From the NCBI GenBank assembly GCA_965262175.1, contig CBDHES010000002.1:1674001-1738000 (forward strand): 64,000 nt of DNA, in the 5' to 3' direction. The translations under genes were made by a program, and so were the position numbers. This DNA comes from CADEDH01 sp965262175. GTDB lineage: Bacteria > Actinomycetota > Acidimicrobiia > Acidimicrobiales > SZUA-35. The notes beneath the pieces are model-generated. The model was given only the letters and a program-made list of their open reading frames with translations. It had not been told where the DNA came from and ran no database searches. Below, piece by piece: positions 43,209-54,897 of this stretch (position 1 is its first letter; each line of letters begins with the position of its first letter).

Positions 43209-44090
43209 ATGATCGGGCCCGTGAATCTGGGAGTGTGCGTGCGTGACCTTTCGGCGGCCGAGCTGTGCCGCCTCGGAGCCGAGATCGAGAGCCTCGGCTA
43301 CACCGACCTCTTCATCCCCGACATCCGGGGCGCGTCGCCCGGGCTCGACGGGCCGCCGTTGAGCGGCCGGGATGCGTTCGTGAGCCTCGGGGCCATGTTC
43401 GCCTCGACGTCGACCCTGCTCGGCGCGGTCGGGGTGGCGGCGGTCATCTTCCACCAGCCGCCGGCGCTGGCCCTGGCGGCCTCGACCCTCAACGAGGTGT
43501 CCGATGGGCGGTTCACCCTCGGTGTCGGGATCTCCCATGCCGAGTCGGCCCGGAACGCCGGCGTCGAGTTTCCGGCGTCGCCGATGGCCGAGATGGAGCG
43601 GTGGGTCGACGAGCTCGGCACCCGGTCCCAGCACGGCATGGCCTTCGGGGGTGGGTGGCCGATCCTGGTCGGCGCCCTCCGGCCGAGGATGGTCCAGCTG
43701 GGGGCGGCCCGGGCCGATGGGGTGGTGCTCAACTGGCTCACCCCCGACGAGGCGGCCACGACGGTGACCGCGGTCCGCGACGCCGCCGCCGAGACCGGGC
43801 GGGGTGGGCGATCGGTGCTCTATGTCCGGCTCATGCCCGATGAGCTGGCCCGGCTCGACGCCGTCAACTACGACCAGCTGGCCAACTACCACCGTCACTT
43901 CGTGGCCCAGGGCTTGACCACGCCGGACGAGATCGTGGCCGGGACCTGCCTCCCGGCCTCCGATCTCGGCCGAGCCCGGGAGCAACTGGCCCGCTACGCC
44001 GACTCGGGCCTCGATCTGGTCTGCCTGTACCCCCACGGGTGGGACGAGGCCGACCGGTCCCGCCTGCTGACCGAGCTCGCCCCCCGATGA
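43209..44090 (+). CDS. luciferase-like monooxygenase, LLM class (F420-type)
   Basis: 293 residues of the bacterial luciferase fold: LGVGISHAESARNAGVEF and GWPILVGALRPRMVQLGAARADGVVLNWL. Actinobacterial members use F420 or FMN; which one cannot be read here. ATG 43209 or GTG 43221 could start it. It lies 28 bases before the di-haem peroxidase gene and may be co-transcribed. Confidence 0.83.
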   Translation: MIGPVNLGVCVRDLSAAELCRLGAEIESLGYTDLFIPDIRGASPGLDGPPLSGRDAFVSLGAMFASTSTLLGAVGVAAVIFHQPPALALAASTLNEVSDGRFTLGVGISHAESARNAGVEFPASPMAEMERWVDELGTRSQHGMAFGGGWPILVGALRPRMVQLGAARADGVVLNWLTPDEAATTVTAVRDAAAETGRGGRSVLYVRLMPDELARLDAVNYDQLANYHRHFVAQGLTTPDEIVAGTCLPASDLGRAREQLARYADSGLDLVCLYPHGWDEADRSRLLTELAPR

Positions 44091-44118
44091 CCGACCGTCC
44101 CGATCGGGGCCTCGAGCG

Positions 44119-45387
44119 GTGACCGACCGACCGGTCGGGCGATGGCTGACCTGGTTCCCGCCGGTGGCGATCGCCCTGGTCGTCGCGGCCGTGGTGGCGG
44201 TCCGGGGCGGCGACGGTGATGGCGGCCCCGGTGACGAGGTGGCTCGGGTCGAGGAGGCCGAGCGGGTGCCACCGGCCGAGACGACGCCCACGACCGGCTT
44301 CGCCGATCGGACCCCGACGCTGCCCGACGAGCCCTTCGACTACACGACGAACCTCCCCGACCACGTCACCGGCGGACCGGCCGGCGTCGGGGCCGACCTC
44401 GATACCGCCGTCGCCGCCCCGATCACCGACGAGGGAGCGACGCTGGGGCGAGTGTTGTTCTACGACGTGAACCTCAGTGCCAACCGGACGGTGCGGTGCG
44501 CGTCGTGCCACGTCCAGGCCAATGGGTTCACCGACCCCCTGACCTTCAGCCAGGGGTTCGCCGGGTTCCGGACCCGTCGTAACTCGATGCCACTGGCCAA
44601 CGCCCGGTTCAACCCGACCGGGAGGTTCCTGTGGGACGAGGCCGCCGAGACCCTGGAAGCCCAGGTCCTGATGCCCTTCGTCGACCCGATCGAGATGGGG
44701 CTGTCGGAGGACCAGCTGATCGGGCGGATCGAGGAGCGACCGTTCTACGAGCCGCTCTTCGCCGCCGCGTTCGGCGACGGCGACGTGACCCTCGAGCGGG
44801 TGGCCGACGCCCTGGCCCAGTTCATCCGGGCGATGGTCAGCGTCGGGAGCCGGTACGACGAGGGCCGAGCCGAGGTCGCCGACCCGAACGACGACTTTCC
44901 CACCTTCACCGACGCCGAGAACGAGGGCAAGCGCCTGTTCGGGACCCCGATCGCCGACGGCGGTGCCGGATGCAGCTCCTGCCACGCCACCGAGCTCCAG
45001 CTCACCTCACCGCTCGGCGTCGAGAACAACGGGCTCGACCCGCCGACCGACGTCTTCGTGCCGCCGGATCTCGGGGCGTTCGAGGTGACCGGTGAGGTGG
45101 CCGACATCGGCCGGTTCCGGGTCCCGTCGCTCCGCAACGTGGCCGTCACCGCCCCCTACATGCACGACGGCCGCTTCCTGACCCTGGAGCAGGTCATCGA
45201 GCACTACGACGTCGGCGTCCAACCCCACGAGAACCTCAGTCCCCTGCTGATCGGCGCCGACGGCCGGCCGATCCGGCTCGGGCTGACCGACGCCCAACGG
45301 GCGGCGCTTGTCGCCTTCCTCCGGACGCTGACCGACGAGGGGTTCCTCACCGACGAGCGGTTCAGCGAGCCGTTCCGGTCCGGCTGA
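44119..45387 (+). CDS. membrane-anchored di-haem cytochrome c peroxidase family protein
   Basis: 422 residues: one membrane helix (about 13-29), then a CCP/MauG-type core with two heme c sites, CASCH (127-131) and CSSCH (285-289). VPSLRNVAVTAPYMHDGRF matches the family's C-terminal block. Members reduce peroxide or oxidise peptide substrates outside the membrane. GTG 44119. No cytochrome c maturation gene is in the window. Confidence 0.9.
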   Translation: MTDRPVGRWLTWFPPVAIALVVAAVVAVRGGDGDGGPGDEVARVEEAERVPPAETTPTTGFADRTPTLPDEPFDYTTNLPDHVTGGPAGVGADLDTAVAAPITDEGATLGRVLFYDVNLSANRTVRCASCHVQANGFTDPLTFSQGFAGFRTRRNSMPLANARFNPTGRFLWDEAAETLEAQVLMPFVDPIEMGLSEDQLIGRIEERPFYEPLFAAAFGDGDVTLERVADALAQFIRAMVSVGSRYDEGRAEVADPNDDFPTFTDAENEGKRLFGTPIADGGAGCSSCHATELQLTSPLGVENNGLDPPTDVFVPPDLGAFEVTGEVADIGRFRVPSLRNVAVTAPYMHDGRFLTLEQVIEHYDVGVQPHENLSPLLIGADGRPIRLGLTDAQRAALVAFLRTLTDEGFLTDERFSEPFRSG

Positions 45388-45549
45388 GCTCCCGTCGATG
45401 CCGGCCGGGCCCCCTGGTTCGCCGGCTGGACCCGATGACCATCGCAGCCGATGCCACCGGTGGGCCGACCCGTGCTACCAAGGGGACCGGAGAGGGCGGT
45501 TGGGAACACGATGGTGCGTGCGCTCGCTCGCCACGAGGAGGGACGCACG

Positions 45550-47462
45550 ATGACCGACGGCCACCACGACCAGCCCCACGACAGGGCCGATGATCCGACC
45601 GTGGGCGACCGGACGATACGGGCCGATCCGCCGGCCCGGCCCGACGGGATGTGGTTCGAACCGCAACCAGGACAACCCCACGCCCAACCGGCCCCGCACC
45701 AGCCCCACCCCCAGCAGCCCTACCCCCAGCAGGGCTACCCCAACCAGCCCCACCCCCAGCAGGGCTACCCCCAGCAGGGCAGGGCTACGCCAACCAGCCC
45801 CACCCCCAGCAGGGCTACCCCCAGCAGGGATACGCCAACCAGCCCTACCCGCAGCAGGGCTACCCCCAGCCGGGCTACGCCAACCAGCCCCACCATCCGC
45901 AACAGGGCCACCCCCAGCCGCCGCCCGGCCTGCCGGGGCAGGGGGGCTGGCCCGGGAACCAAGCCGGGCCAGTCCACGCCAGCTCGGGCCGGGTCACCCG
46001 GGGATCGGGTGCCGGCCGCAAGATCCTCCTCGCCGTGGTGGGACTGCTCGTCCTGGCCGGCGTCGGGGTCGGTGCGGCCTTCGCCCTCGGCGTCTTCGAC
46101 GACGATCAAGCCGCCCTGTTCCTCGTCCGCAACGGCGAGAGCGATTGGCACCTCCTGGGTCCCGACGAGCAGCCGTCCGAGGAGAACGCCGTCGACGACC
46201 TCCCGGTCAGCTTCGAGCCGATCGAGCGGTTCGGGGCGGGCGACTTCGGTCTCGGCTTCACCGCCGATGGGCGTCACCTCATCGGGCGGGCGGTCGACGG
46301 CGGGAACGAGGTGATCCTCGTGGTCGATCCCGAGACCCGGGCGGTCGACGAGCTCCTGGAGGCCGACGACATCGATGAGGCGGTCATCGTCGGCAACGAC
46401 GTGATGGTCATCGAACAGGTCGGCGACCAGCAACGGTGTCATCGACTGGATCCGGACGGCGACAGCATCGACTTCGGACTCGTCGCGATGTGCGTGGTCT
46501 CACCGTTCATCAGTTTCGTGACGGTCAGCGACGGAGGCGACACGATCACGTACGACTTCGCATCGGGCGATGAGCTGCTCCGGGTACCCGACGCCGAGCC
46601 CGTCGCGGCTTTGTTCAGCGAGGCGGTCGGGGTGGACGTCGGCGACGAGATCGTCGTCTATGAGCTACCGAGTGGCAACGAGCTGGGCCGGGTGCCGGTC
46701 GCCGAGCCCGACATCCTCTGGTTCAACGACAACGGCCTTTCCGTGGTCAACGGGTTCGGCCCGGGCACCGCCCCCGGTGCGCTGTTGGCCGACGGTCAGT
46801 CCCGGGTGTTCGACGGCTACCAGTCGGCCCAGTTCATCGAGCGGGGAGGCGACGCGATCCTGCTGTCGGATGACGACGGCGGCTTTGCCGTCCATCGCCC
46901 CGAGACCAACGAGACGGTCCCCCTCGGTGTGACCGGCGTCATGGAGACGGCCCTCGATCAGGACCTGGGATGGGACACCTTGATCTTCGACGACGACGGC
47001 GGGATCCACCGGTTCGACGAGAACCTCCAACCCCAGCTGGTGCTGGAAACGGACCGGAGCGGCTCGTTCACCGATTCGTTCCGGTTCGATGACGTGATCT
47101 ACCTCTTCGCCGAGGACCTCCAAACCAACCAGGTGGCCATCTACCGGATCGAGGGTTCGGGCGGTCGGGAAGAGGCCGTCGTCGACGGCTCGTTCGTCGT
47201 GATCGAGATCCAGGACGGCCGGGTCTGGCTCACCGTCGAGGGTGCGGGCGACGATTCGCTGTTCCTCCTCGAGCGGGAGGGCGTGGTCGAGGTCGACAAC
47301 GAGCCCGAGGTCGAGACCGTCTCGTTCGTCGGCGACCAGGTCTACTTCGGTCAGACCGGACCCGGCGGTGACCTCGCCGTCGTCCGGGGCGGTGTCGACG
47401 GGGAGGAGTCCGAGGTCGTCATCGACGACTACGTCCTGATCGCCGGCCGGTCGGGGTCGTAG
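45550..47462 (+). CDS. Pro/Gln-repeat membrane protein with beta-rich ectodomain, frameshifted
   Basis: About 636 residues if one frame is restored. N-terminus: hydrophilic with a WFEPQPGQ start, then GYPQQ/GYANQP-type repeats; a membrane helix (KILLAVVGLLVLAGVGVGAAF); and a ~460-residue acidic ectodomain of short beta repeats (VFDGY..., LIFDDDGGIHRFDENL), beta-propeller-like. ATG 45550 has GAGGAGGGA. At 45780/45781 the repeat reads CAGCAGGGCAGGGCTAC instead of CAGCAGGGCTAC; removing 5 bases, or restoring 10, brings both halves into one frame. No family recognised. Confidence 0.7.
45700..45915 (+). repeat. GYPQQ / GYANQP coding tandem repeats
   Basis: Short units built on CCCCAGCAGGGCTAC repeat imperfectly across ~210 bases and encode a Gln/Pro/Tyr-rich cytosolic segment. 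The frame break of this gene lies within the array. Confidence 0.85.
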
Positions 47463-47535
47463 CGGGGCGGCCCCGACCGGGCTCCTGGCCGATCGTCGAC
47501 TGGGCCGGCGGGCGGCGATCGGTCAGACTCGCCGG

Positions 47536-48618
47536 GTGACCGAGACCCCGCGCCTCCACCCCGACCAGCTCCACGCCTACGTCGTCGAGGTGTGCACCGC
47601 CCTCGGCAGCGAGGGCGGTGAGGCCCGTCTGGTGGCCGACCAGCTCGTCGGGGCCAACCTGGCCGGCCACGACTCGCACGGCATCGGGATGATGCCCTAC
47701 TACGTGGCGTCGGTCGGCGCCGGCCGGCTGTTCGTCAACCGCCACGCCTCGGTCGCCAGCGACGCCGGGCCGCTGCTCGTCATGGACGGTAACCGGGCGT
47801 TCGGTCAGGTAGCGGCGTTCGAGGCGACGACGATGGCCGTCGTCCGGGCCCGGGAGACCGGGGTCTGCCTCCTCGCCCTGCGGGACAGCTTCCACATCGG
47901 CCGGATCGGGCACTGGGGCGAGCAGTGCGCTCGGGCCGGCCTGGTGTCGCTCCACTTCGTCAACGTGGCCGGCAACGACCCGCTGGTCGCCCCCTATGGC
48001 GGCGCCGAAGCTCGGTTCTCGACCAACCCGGTGTGCATCGCCATCCCCGGCGACGACGACCGGCCGGCCGCGCTGCTCGACATGGCGACCAGCGTGATCG
48101 CCGTCGGCAAGGCCCGGGTGGCCCACAACTCGGGCCTGCCGTTGCCCCCCGATGCCGCCCTCGACGACGACGGTGCGATCACCCGGGATCCGGCGGGCCT
48201 GGTCTCGCTTCCCCGCCGAGGGGCGATCCTGGCCTTCGGCGATCACAAGGGCTCGGGCCTGGCCATCATGTGCGAGCTGCTGGGAGCGGCCCTCACCGGG
48301 GGGACGACGATCGCCCCCGACAACGAGCGGGACTACTCGGCGCTCAACTCGATGCTGGCGATCGTGATCGACCCCGATCGGTTGGCCGGCCGGGGGGCGC
48401 TGGCCGCCGAGGCGGCCGAGGTCCTCGACTACGTCCGTTCGTCCCGGGCCCGGGAGGGGTTCGACGAGGTGCTGACACCGGGCGAGCCGGAGGCCCGGAG
48501 CCGGGCCGACCGGGCCGACGGCATCCCGGTCGATGCCGGGACCGTCGCCGAGCTCCGGTCGGCGGCGGCCGACGCCGGTCTCCCCGACGACCGGATCGCC
48601 GAGCTGCTCACGCCGTGA
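47536..48618 (+). CDS. Ldh-family (malate / L-sulfolactate / ureidoglycolate type) NAD(P)-dependent oxidoreductase
   Basis: 360 residues of the Ldh_2 fold: catalytic His48 in GHDSHGIGMMP, the substrate loop DSFHIGRIGHWGE, and the dinucleotide site FGDHKGSGLAIM. Family members oxidise 2-hydroxy acids; the substrate here is not predictable. GTG 47536. Stands alone on the plus strand. Confidence 0.88.
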   Translation: MTETPRLHPDQLHAYVVEVCTALGSEGGEARLVADQLVGANLAGHDSHGIGMMPYYVASVGAGRLFVNRHASVASDAGPLLVMDGNRAFGQVAAFEATTMAVVRARETGVCLLALRDSFHIGRIGHWGEQCARAGLVSLHFVNVAGNDPLVAPYGGAEARFSTNPVCIAIPGDDDRPAALLDMATSVIAVGKARVAHNSGLPLPPDAALDDDGAITRDPAGLVSLPRRGAILAFGDHKGSGLAIMCELLGAALTGGTTIAPDNERDYSALNSMLAIVIDPDRLAGRGALAAEAAEVLDYVRSSRAREGFDEVLTPGEPEARSRADRADGIPVDAGTVAELRSAAADAGLPDDRIAELLTP

Positions 48619-49321
48619 CCAGCGGGGCCGCCCGTCGAGCGGCCCACCACGACCCGACGGCGAGCAACCGCCGCCTGATCGGCGGCAATCGGAGGGCGAG
48701 GGCCACCACGATCAGCGTCGCCCCGATGTCGGGCTCACCGGCGAGCACCAGGTGGGCGACGAGCGCGACGGCCACGACGTAGGTCAACCGGTGGAGGGCC
48801 TTCCATCGCCGCCGGCCCAGCGCCCGTTGGGACCATCGGGTGCTGGTGGCGAACAGGGGCACCGACAGGAGGAGGGCGATCGTGCCGGCGACGAGGAACG
48901 GCGCGCCGAACGCTGCCAGGAACCCCGACTCGACCACGAACATCGCCCCGTTGCTCACCGCAAGGGCGAAGAAGAGGATCCCCAGCCACTTCCGGACGCG
49001 GACCTGGCTGCGGCCGGTGATCCACTGGACGGGGCTGGCCAGCAGCATGGCGGCGAAGGTCAGGGTTCCGCCGTCCTCGCCGAGGGCCAGGGCCACGGCG
49101 ATCATCGTCTCGGTGTCGATCAGCCCCACCGTTCGGGCGGCGATGGCGCCGGCAACGCCGACCACCAGGGCCGTCGGTCCCGCCAGCACCGCCAGCTGGA
49201 GGCCGCTGAAGCCCCGCCAGCGCGTGCGCCGACGCAGGGCGGCCCCGCCCGGGTCGGGTTCGTCCATCGCCGGCGGCGGGCCGGGTCGGGAGGGGGTGAG
49301 CGTCGGGGGGTGATCGGTCAT
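48608..49321 (-). CDS. ferric-reductase-like transmembrane protein (MsrQ-related)
   Basis: 237 residues with about six membrane helices. RWKALHRLTYVVAVALVAHL contains the two histidines of the family's heme pair on its late helices. In the earlier helix the usual histidine position appears as Asn (ALAVSNGAMF), so heme loading may be reduced. No MsrP-like partner is adjacent. Divergent from the two-component operon, with a shared palindrome between. Confidence 0.68.
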   Translation of the reverse strand: MTDHPPTLTPSRPGPPPAMDEPDPGGAALRRRTRWRGFSGLQLAVLAGPTALVVGVAGAIAARTVGLIDTETMIAVALALGEDGGTLTFAAMLLASPVQWITGRSQVRVRKWLGILFFALAVSNGAMFVVESGFLAAFGAPFLVAGTIALLLSVPLFATSTRWSQRALGRRRWKALHRLTYVVAVALVAHLVLAGEPDIGATLIVVALALRLPPIRRRLLAVGSWWAARRAAPLVTA

Positions 49322-49378
49322 GGGCTGATCGTCCTCCTCCGACCCGACGGGGCGAATCGGCCCGGCGGAGACCGGGGC

Positions 49379-49394
49379 TACTCCCCCGGGAGTA
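49379..49394. promoter_or_regulatory. TACTCCC-CC-GGGAGTA palindrome
   Basis: Perfect 7-bp arms around two bases in the divergent gap, 68 bases from the kinase start and 58 from the ferric-reductase-like start. Dyads of this form are candidate sites for NarL/LuxR-type response regulators, and such a regulator is encoded by the operon it precedes. Confidence 0.55.
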
Positions 49395-49461
49395 CCGGGC
49401 GCCCCGCCGGACCCTCCCGGGGGACGACGCCGGGCCGGGTCCGGGCGGTCACACTGGGGTG

Positions 49462-50709
49462 ATGGTCTCGACCGACAACCGATCGTCGTGGACGAGTCGA
49501 ACCGACGTCGCGGTCGCCGGAGCGGTGGCCGCCTTCGCCGTGGTGGCGGTGATGACCGGGGGCGGGCTCGATCTCGATCGGCCGACGGCCGCCACCATCG
49601 ACGGTCCGGGGGCGCTGTCGTCCGGTGCGATCGCCCTCGCCTGTGGGGCGCTCCTGATCCGCCACCATCGACCGCTCCTGGTGGTGGCCGTCGTCGAGAT
49701 CGCCCGGGTGGTGGTCACGATCGATGCGGGGAGCGAACGCGTCCTCCTCCCGGCGGTGGCGGTGGCCCTGTACACCGCCACCCGCCGGCGGGCCCTGTGG
49801 CCGGGGGGCGCGGTCGGGGTCGCGGTGGCGGTGCCGGCGTCGATCGTCATCGCCGCCCGGTTGGCGTCGATCGCCTCCGAGGGGCTGGTCGGCGAGCTGT
49901 TGGGCGATCTGGCCATCCAGTTCCTGGCGCTGGCCGTCGGCGAGCTCGTCAGGGCCCGCGACGAGCACCTCCGGGTGGCCGTCGAACGAGAGGCGGCGGC
50001 CCGGGTCCAGGCCGAGCGGCTCCGGATCGCCCGCGACCTCCACGACGTCGTGGCCCACGGGCTGTCGACGATCGCCGTGCAGTCCGGCGTCGCCGCCCAC
50101 CTCCTGGCCCGCCTGCCGCCCGACGACGCGGCCGAGACCCGCTCGGCCCTCGACGCCATCAACCGGACGAGCCGATCGGCCCTCGACGAGCTGCGGGCCA
50201 TGGTCGGGGTGCTCCGCTCGACGGCCGACGCGCCGCTCCGCCCCGCGTCCCTCGGTCCCGACGGCCTGCAGGTCCTGGCCGACCGGGCCAGCGAGGGTGG
50301 AGTGACGGTCGAGTTGGAGGTCGACGGGGCGTTCCCCGCCGGCACCTCGGAGTCGGTCGTCATCGCCCTCCACCGCATCGTGCAGGAGGCGCTGACCAAC
50401 GTCGGCCGCCATGCACCGGGGTCGAAGGCGACGGTGGCGATCCGCCACGGCGCCCAGGTGGTCGAGGTCCGGGTGGCCAACCCGCTGCAACCGGATAACC
50501 GGGCCGCACCGACCGATCCGGACCCGGCGCCCGACGAGCCCGGGAGCACCGGTCCGGCGGCCGACGGCGTGACCGGCGGCCTGGGGATCGTCGGGATGCG
50601 GGAGCGGGCCGAGGCGGTCGGAGGGTCGATGACCGCCGGTCCGGTAGGACCCGATCGATTCGAGGTCGCCGCCTCGCTGCCCTACCGGGCGTCGGTCGCC
50701 CGCCGATGA
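49462..50709 (+). CDS. NarL-type sensor histidine kinase
   Basis: 415 residues: about four to five membrane helices (15-165), a HisKA_3 dimerisation domain with phospho-acceptor H194 in ARDLHDVVAHG, and an HATPase_c domain (VQEALTNVGRHAPG; GLGIVGMRERAEAVGG). No large extracellular loop, so it may sense a membrane condition. A ~30-residue Pro/Asp insert sits in the ATPase domain. ATG 49462 follows GTG 49459; the region looks leaderless. Overlaps its response regulator by ATGA. Confidence 0.92.
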   Translation: MVSTDNRSSWTSRTDVAVAGAVAAFAVVAVMTGGGLDLDRPTAATIDGPGALSSGAIALACGALLIRHHRPLLVVAVVEIARVVVTIDAGSERVLLPAVAVALYTATRRRALWPGGAVGVAVAVPASIVIAARLASIASEGLVGELLGDLAIQFLALAVGELVRARDEHLRVAVEREAAARVQAERLRIARDLHDVVAHGLSTIAVQSGVAAHLLARLPPDDAAETRSALDAINRTSRSALDELRAMVGVLRSTADAPLRPASLGPDGLQVLADRASEGGVTVELEVDGAFPAGTSESVVIALHRIVQEALTNVGRHAPGSKATVAIRHGAQVVEVRVANPLQPDNRAAPTDPDPAPDEPGSTGPAADGVTGGLGIVGMRERAEAVGGSMTAGPVGPDRFEVAASLPYRASVARR

Positions 50710-51410
50710 CGGCACCGGGCGTGGACGGGGCGACTCCCGGCGTGGATCGAACGATCCGGGCCGCCGTCGTCGACGACCAGGAGCTGGTCCGCCGGGGGTT
50801 TCGGGCCCTGCTGGAGGCCGAACCGGGGATCGACGTGGTGGGTGAGGGGGCGACCGGTCACGAGGCGGTCCGCCTGGCCATCGAGCACCGACCCGACGTC
50901 GTCCTGATGGACATCCGGATGCCGGATCTCGACGGCATCGAGGCCACCCGCCGGATCGCAGCCGACGAGCGGCTGACGGCCCGGGTCCTGATCCTCACCA
51001 CCTTCGACCTCGACGCCTACGTCTATGACGCCCTCCGGGCCGGTGCGTCGGGGTTCCTGTTGAAGGACGCCGAGCCCGCCCGGCTCCTCGACGCCATCCG
51101 GGTGGTGGCCGCCGGCGACGCCCTCCTCGACCCGAGCATCACGGGACGGCTGATCGCCGAGTTCGCCGACCGGGTCGCTCCGACCGACGCCGCCTCGCGC
51201 CTCGATCCGTTGACCGACCGGGAGCGGGAGGTCCTGGCCGAGGTCGGCCGGGGCCGGACCAACGCCGAGATCGGCGAGGCGCTGATCATGTCCCCGTTGA
51301 CGGCCAAGACCCACGTCAGCCGGATCCTGGCCAAGCTCGGCGTCCGGGATCGGGCCCAACTGGTGGTGGTGGCCTACGAGACCGGGCTCGTCGTTCCCGG
51401 CCGGGGCTGA
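50706..51410 (+). CDS. NarL/FixJ-family response regulator
   Basis: 234 residues. Receiver with VVDDQ and phospho-acceptor D69 (VVLMDIRMPDLDG), and a C-terminal LuxR helix-turn-helix (LTDREREVLAEVGRGRTNAEIG, KTHVSRILAKLGVRDR). Partner of the kinase just upstream; probably autoregulates through the palindrome at 49379-49394 (inference). Confidence 0.94.
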   Translation: MTAPGVDGATPGVDRTIRAAVVDDQELVRRGFRALLEAEPGIDVVGEGATGHEAVRLAIEHRPDVVLMDIRMPDLDGIEATRRIAADERLTARVLILTTFDLDAYVYDALRAGASGFLLKDAEPARLLDAIRVVAAGDALLDPSITGRLIAEFADRVAPTDAASRLDPLTDREREVLAEVGRGRTNAEIGEALIMSPLTAKTHVSRILAKLGVRDRAQLVVVAYETGLVVPGRG

Positions 51411-51473
51411 TCGACCACCCGGCGACCGGCTCCCACCGCTCGCCGCCGTGGCCCGGTGTGGCCCGGTGTGGCA

Positions 51474-52391
51474 TCACCGACCGATGGTCCGGACCAGCTC
51501 GGCGATCACCGGTCGGAGATCCGCCACCAGCTCCCGGTACTGCTCGTGGCGGGGGTCGGACGGCCGCCAGGCGAGGGCGATCGTCCGCCCCGGCGCCGGA
51601 TCCTCGATGGGGCGGACGGCGATGCCGGTGCCCGGGCGGGCCTCCAACGGGAGCGAGCTGGCGGGGAGGAGGGTCACCCCGAGATCGGCCGCCACCATCT
51701 GGGTCAGGGTGGCCAGGGTTGCGGCGTGGATGCTGCGACCCTCGGCCGCCTCGGCCAGGTCGCAGGCGTCGAGGGCGTGGTCCCGGAGGCAGTGGCCCTC
51801 CGGGAGCACCAGGAGCGGCAGGGCTCGGAGCTCGGCCAGCGGGTAGGGCGCATCGCCGCACAGCTCGTGGCCGGCCGGCACCGCCAGGACGAACGGCTCG
51901 TCGGCCAGGGGTTCGACGGTGAGCGAGCCCGTGTCGTACGGGGTGGCCAGGAGGCCGAGGTCGATCGATCCCCGTTCGAGGCCGGCCACCATCGGGGCCG
52001 ACTGCAGCTCGTGGAGATCGAGCCGGGCCGCCGGCCACCGCGATCGGATGGCCCGCACCACGGCCGGCAGCAGGTACGGGGCCAACGTCGGGATCGCCGC
52101 CACCCGAACCAGGCCCCGCAGGTCGTGCTGGTAGGGGGCGACCGCGACGGTCAGGTCATCGACCGAGCGGAGGATCGCTCGGGCCCGCTCGATCAGCTCG
52201 GCCCCGGCCGGGGTCACGCCGACGTGCCCGGGCGCCCGCTCGAAGAGCGTGACCCCGAGGCGGCGCTCCAGTTCCCGGATCTGGCTACTCAAGCCCGGTT
52301 GGCTCACCGCCACCGCCTCGGCCGCTCGCCCGAAGTGCTGGTGGTCGGCGACGGCGACGGCGTACTCGAGCTGACGAAGGGTCGGCCTCAT
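51474..52391 (-). CDS. oxyR: hydrogen-peroxide regulator OxyR (LysR family)
   Basis: 305 residues. N-terminal LysR helix-turn-helix (HFGRAAEAVAVSQPGLSSQI) and an effector domain with C201 and C210 in LPEGHCLRDHALDAC, the same 9-residue spacing as the redox pair C199/C208 of E. coli OxyR. It should sense H2O2 by disulfide formation and activate the divergent katG. ATG 52391. Confidence 0.93.
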   Translation of the reverse strand: MRPTLRQLEYAVAVADHQHFGRAAEAVAVSQPGLSSQIRELERRLGVTLFERAPGHVGVTPAGAELIERARAILRSVDDLTVAVAPYQHDLRGLVRVAAIPTLAPYLLPAVVRAIRSRWPAARLDLHELQSAPMVAGLERGSIDLGLLATPYDTGSLTVEPLADEPFVLAVPAGHELCGDAPYPLAELRALPLLVLPEGHCLRDHALDACDLAEAAEGRSIHAATLATLTQMVAADLGVTLLPASSLPLEARPGTGIAVRPIEDPAPGRTIALAWRPSDPRHEQYRELVADLRPVIAELVRTIGR

Positions 52392-52394
52392 AGC

Positions 52395-52440
52395 CGGAGG
52401 TTATCGATTGTCTAATGACATTCACTTGGACTTTCGGCCG
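52395..52440. promoter_or_regulatory. AT-rich oxyR-katG control region
   Basis: The stretch around TTATCGATTGTCTAATGACATTCA is much AT-richer than its surroundings and adjoins the oxyR start codon. It is the likely OxyR site and oxyR promoter; I see GATAAC as a possible oxyR -10. The remaining ~170 bases to katG hold no clear motif. Confidence 0.5.
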
Positions 52441-52612
52441 CCGGGCCCTGACACTGACCTTGGCCGGACTCCAGCCGCCCGCGGTGCCAGCCTCTATGGT
52501 TCGTGGGCGTCGAACCCTCCAAGGCTGACGAGTGCCCTCGCTCGCCGAGGCCCCGCCACCTACTCGGCTACCCCCCTTACTGGTTGAACACGAGCACAAA
52601 CGGGAAGAGAAC

Positions 52613-54766
<2,154 letters not shown>

Positions 54767-54772
54767 TTCCCC

Positions 54773-54802
54773 GGTCGGCCCGGTCGTCTGATCGGGCCGA
54801 CC
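54773..54802 (+). terminator. katG terminator stem-loop
   Basis: GGTCGGCCCG and CGGGCCGACC pair perfectly over 10 bp with a 10-base loop, 6 bases after the katG stop. Confidence 0.8.
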
Positions 54803-54833
54803 ACCCACCATCCCGCTCGTCACGGCGAGCACA

Positions 54834-54869
54834 CCAGAGCCGGGAGGTCACCCGACCTCCCGGCTCTGG
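54834..54869. terminator. second strong stem-loop between katG and the GH44 gene
   Basis: A perfect 15-bp stem (54834-54848 with 54855-54869) and a 6-base loop. It lies 28 bases after the GH44 stop in the restored frame, and can serve both convergent genes. Confidence 0.85.
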
Positions 54870-54897
54870 CCGTTCTGGGGCTCGTCGTCGGACGGAT

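Noticed and set aside
45700..45915. Repeat array resembling a CRISPR
   Set aside because: Units are short, imperfect, multiples of codons and encode GYPQQ-type peptides; there are no unique spacers and no cas genes.
54848..54897. GH44 C-terminus as the basic ARRMRRGG tail ending at 54848
   Set aside because: The stop would lie in the terminator loop and the tail lacks similarity to the preceding repeat; the one-base correction explains both.
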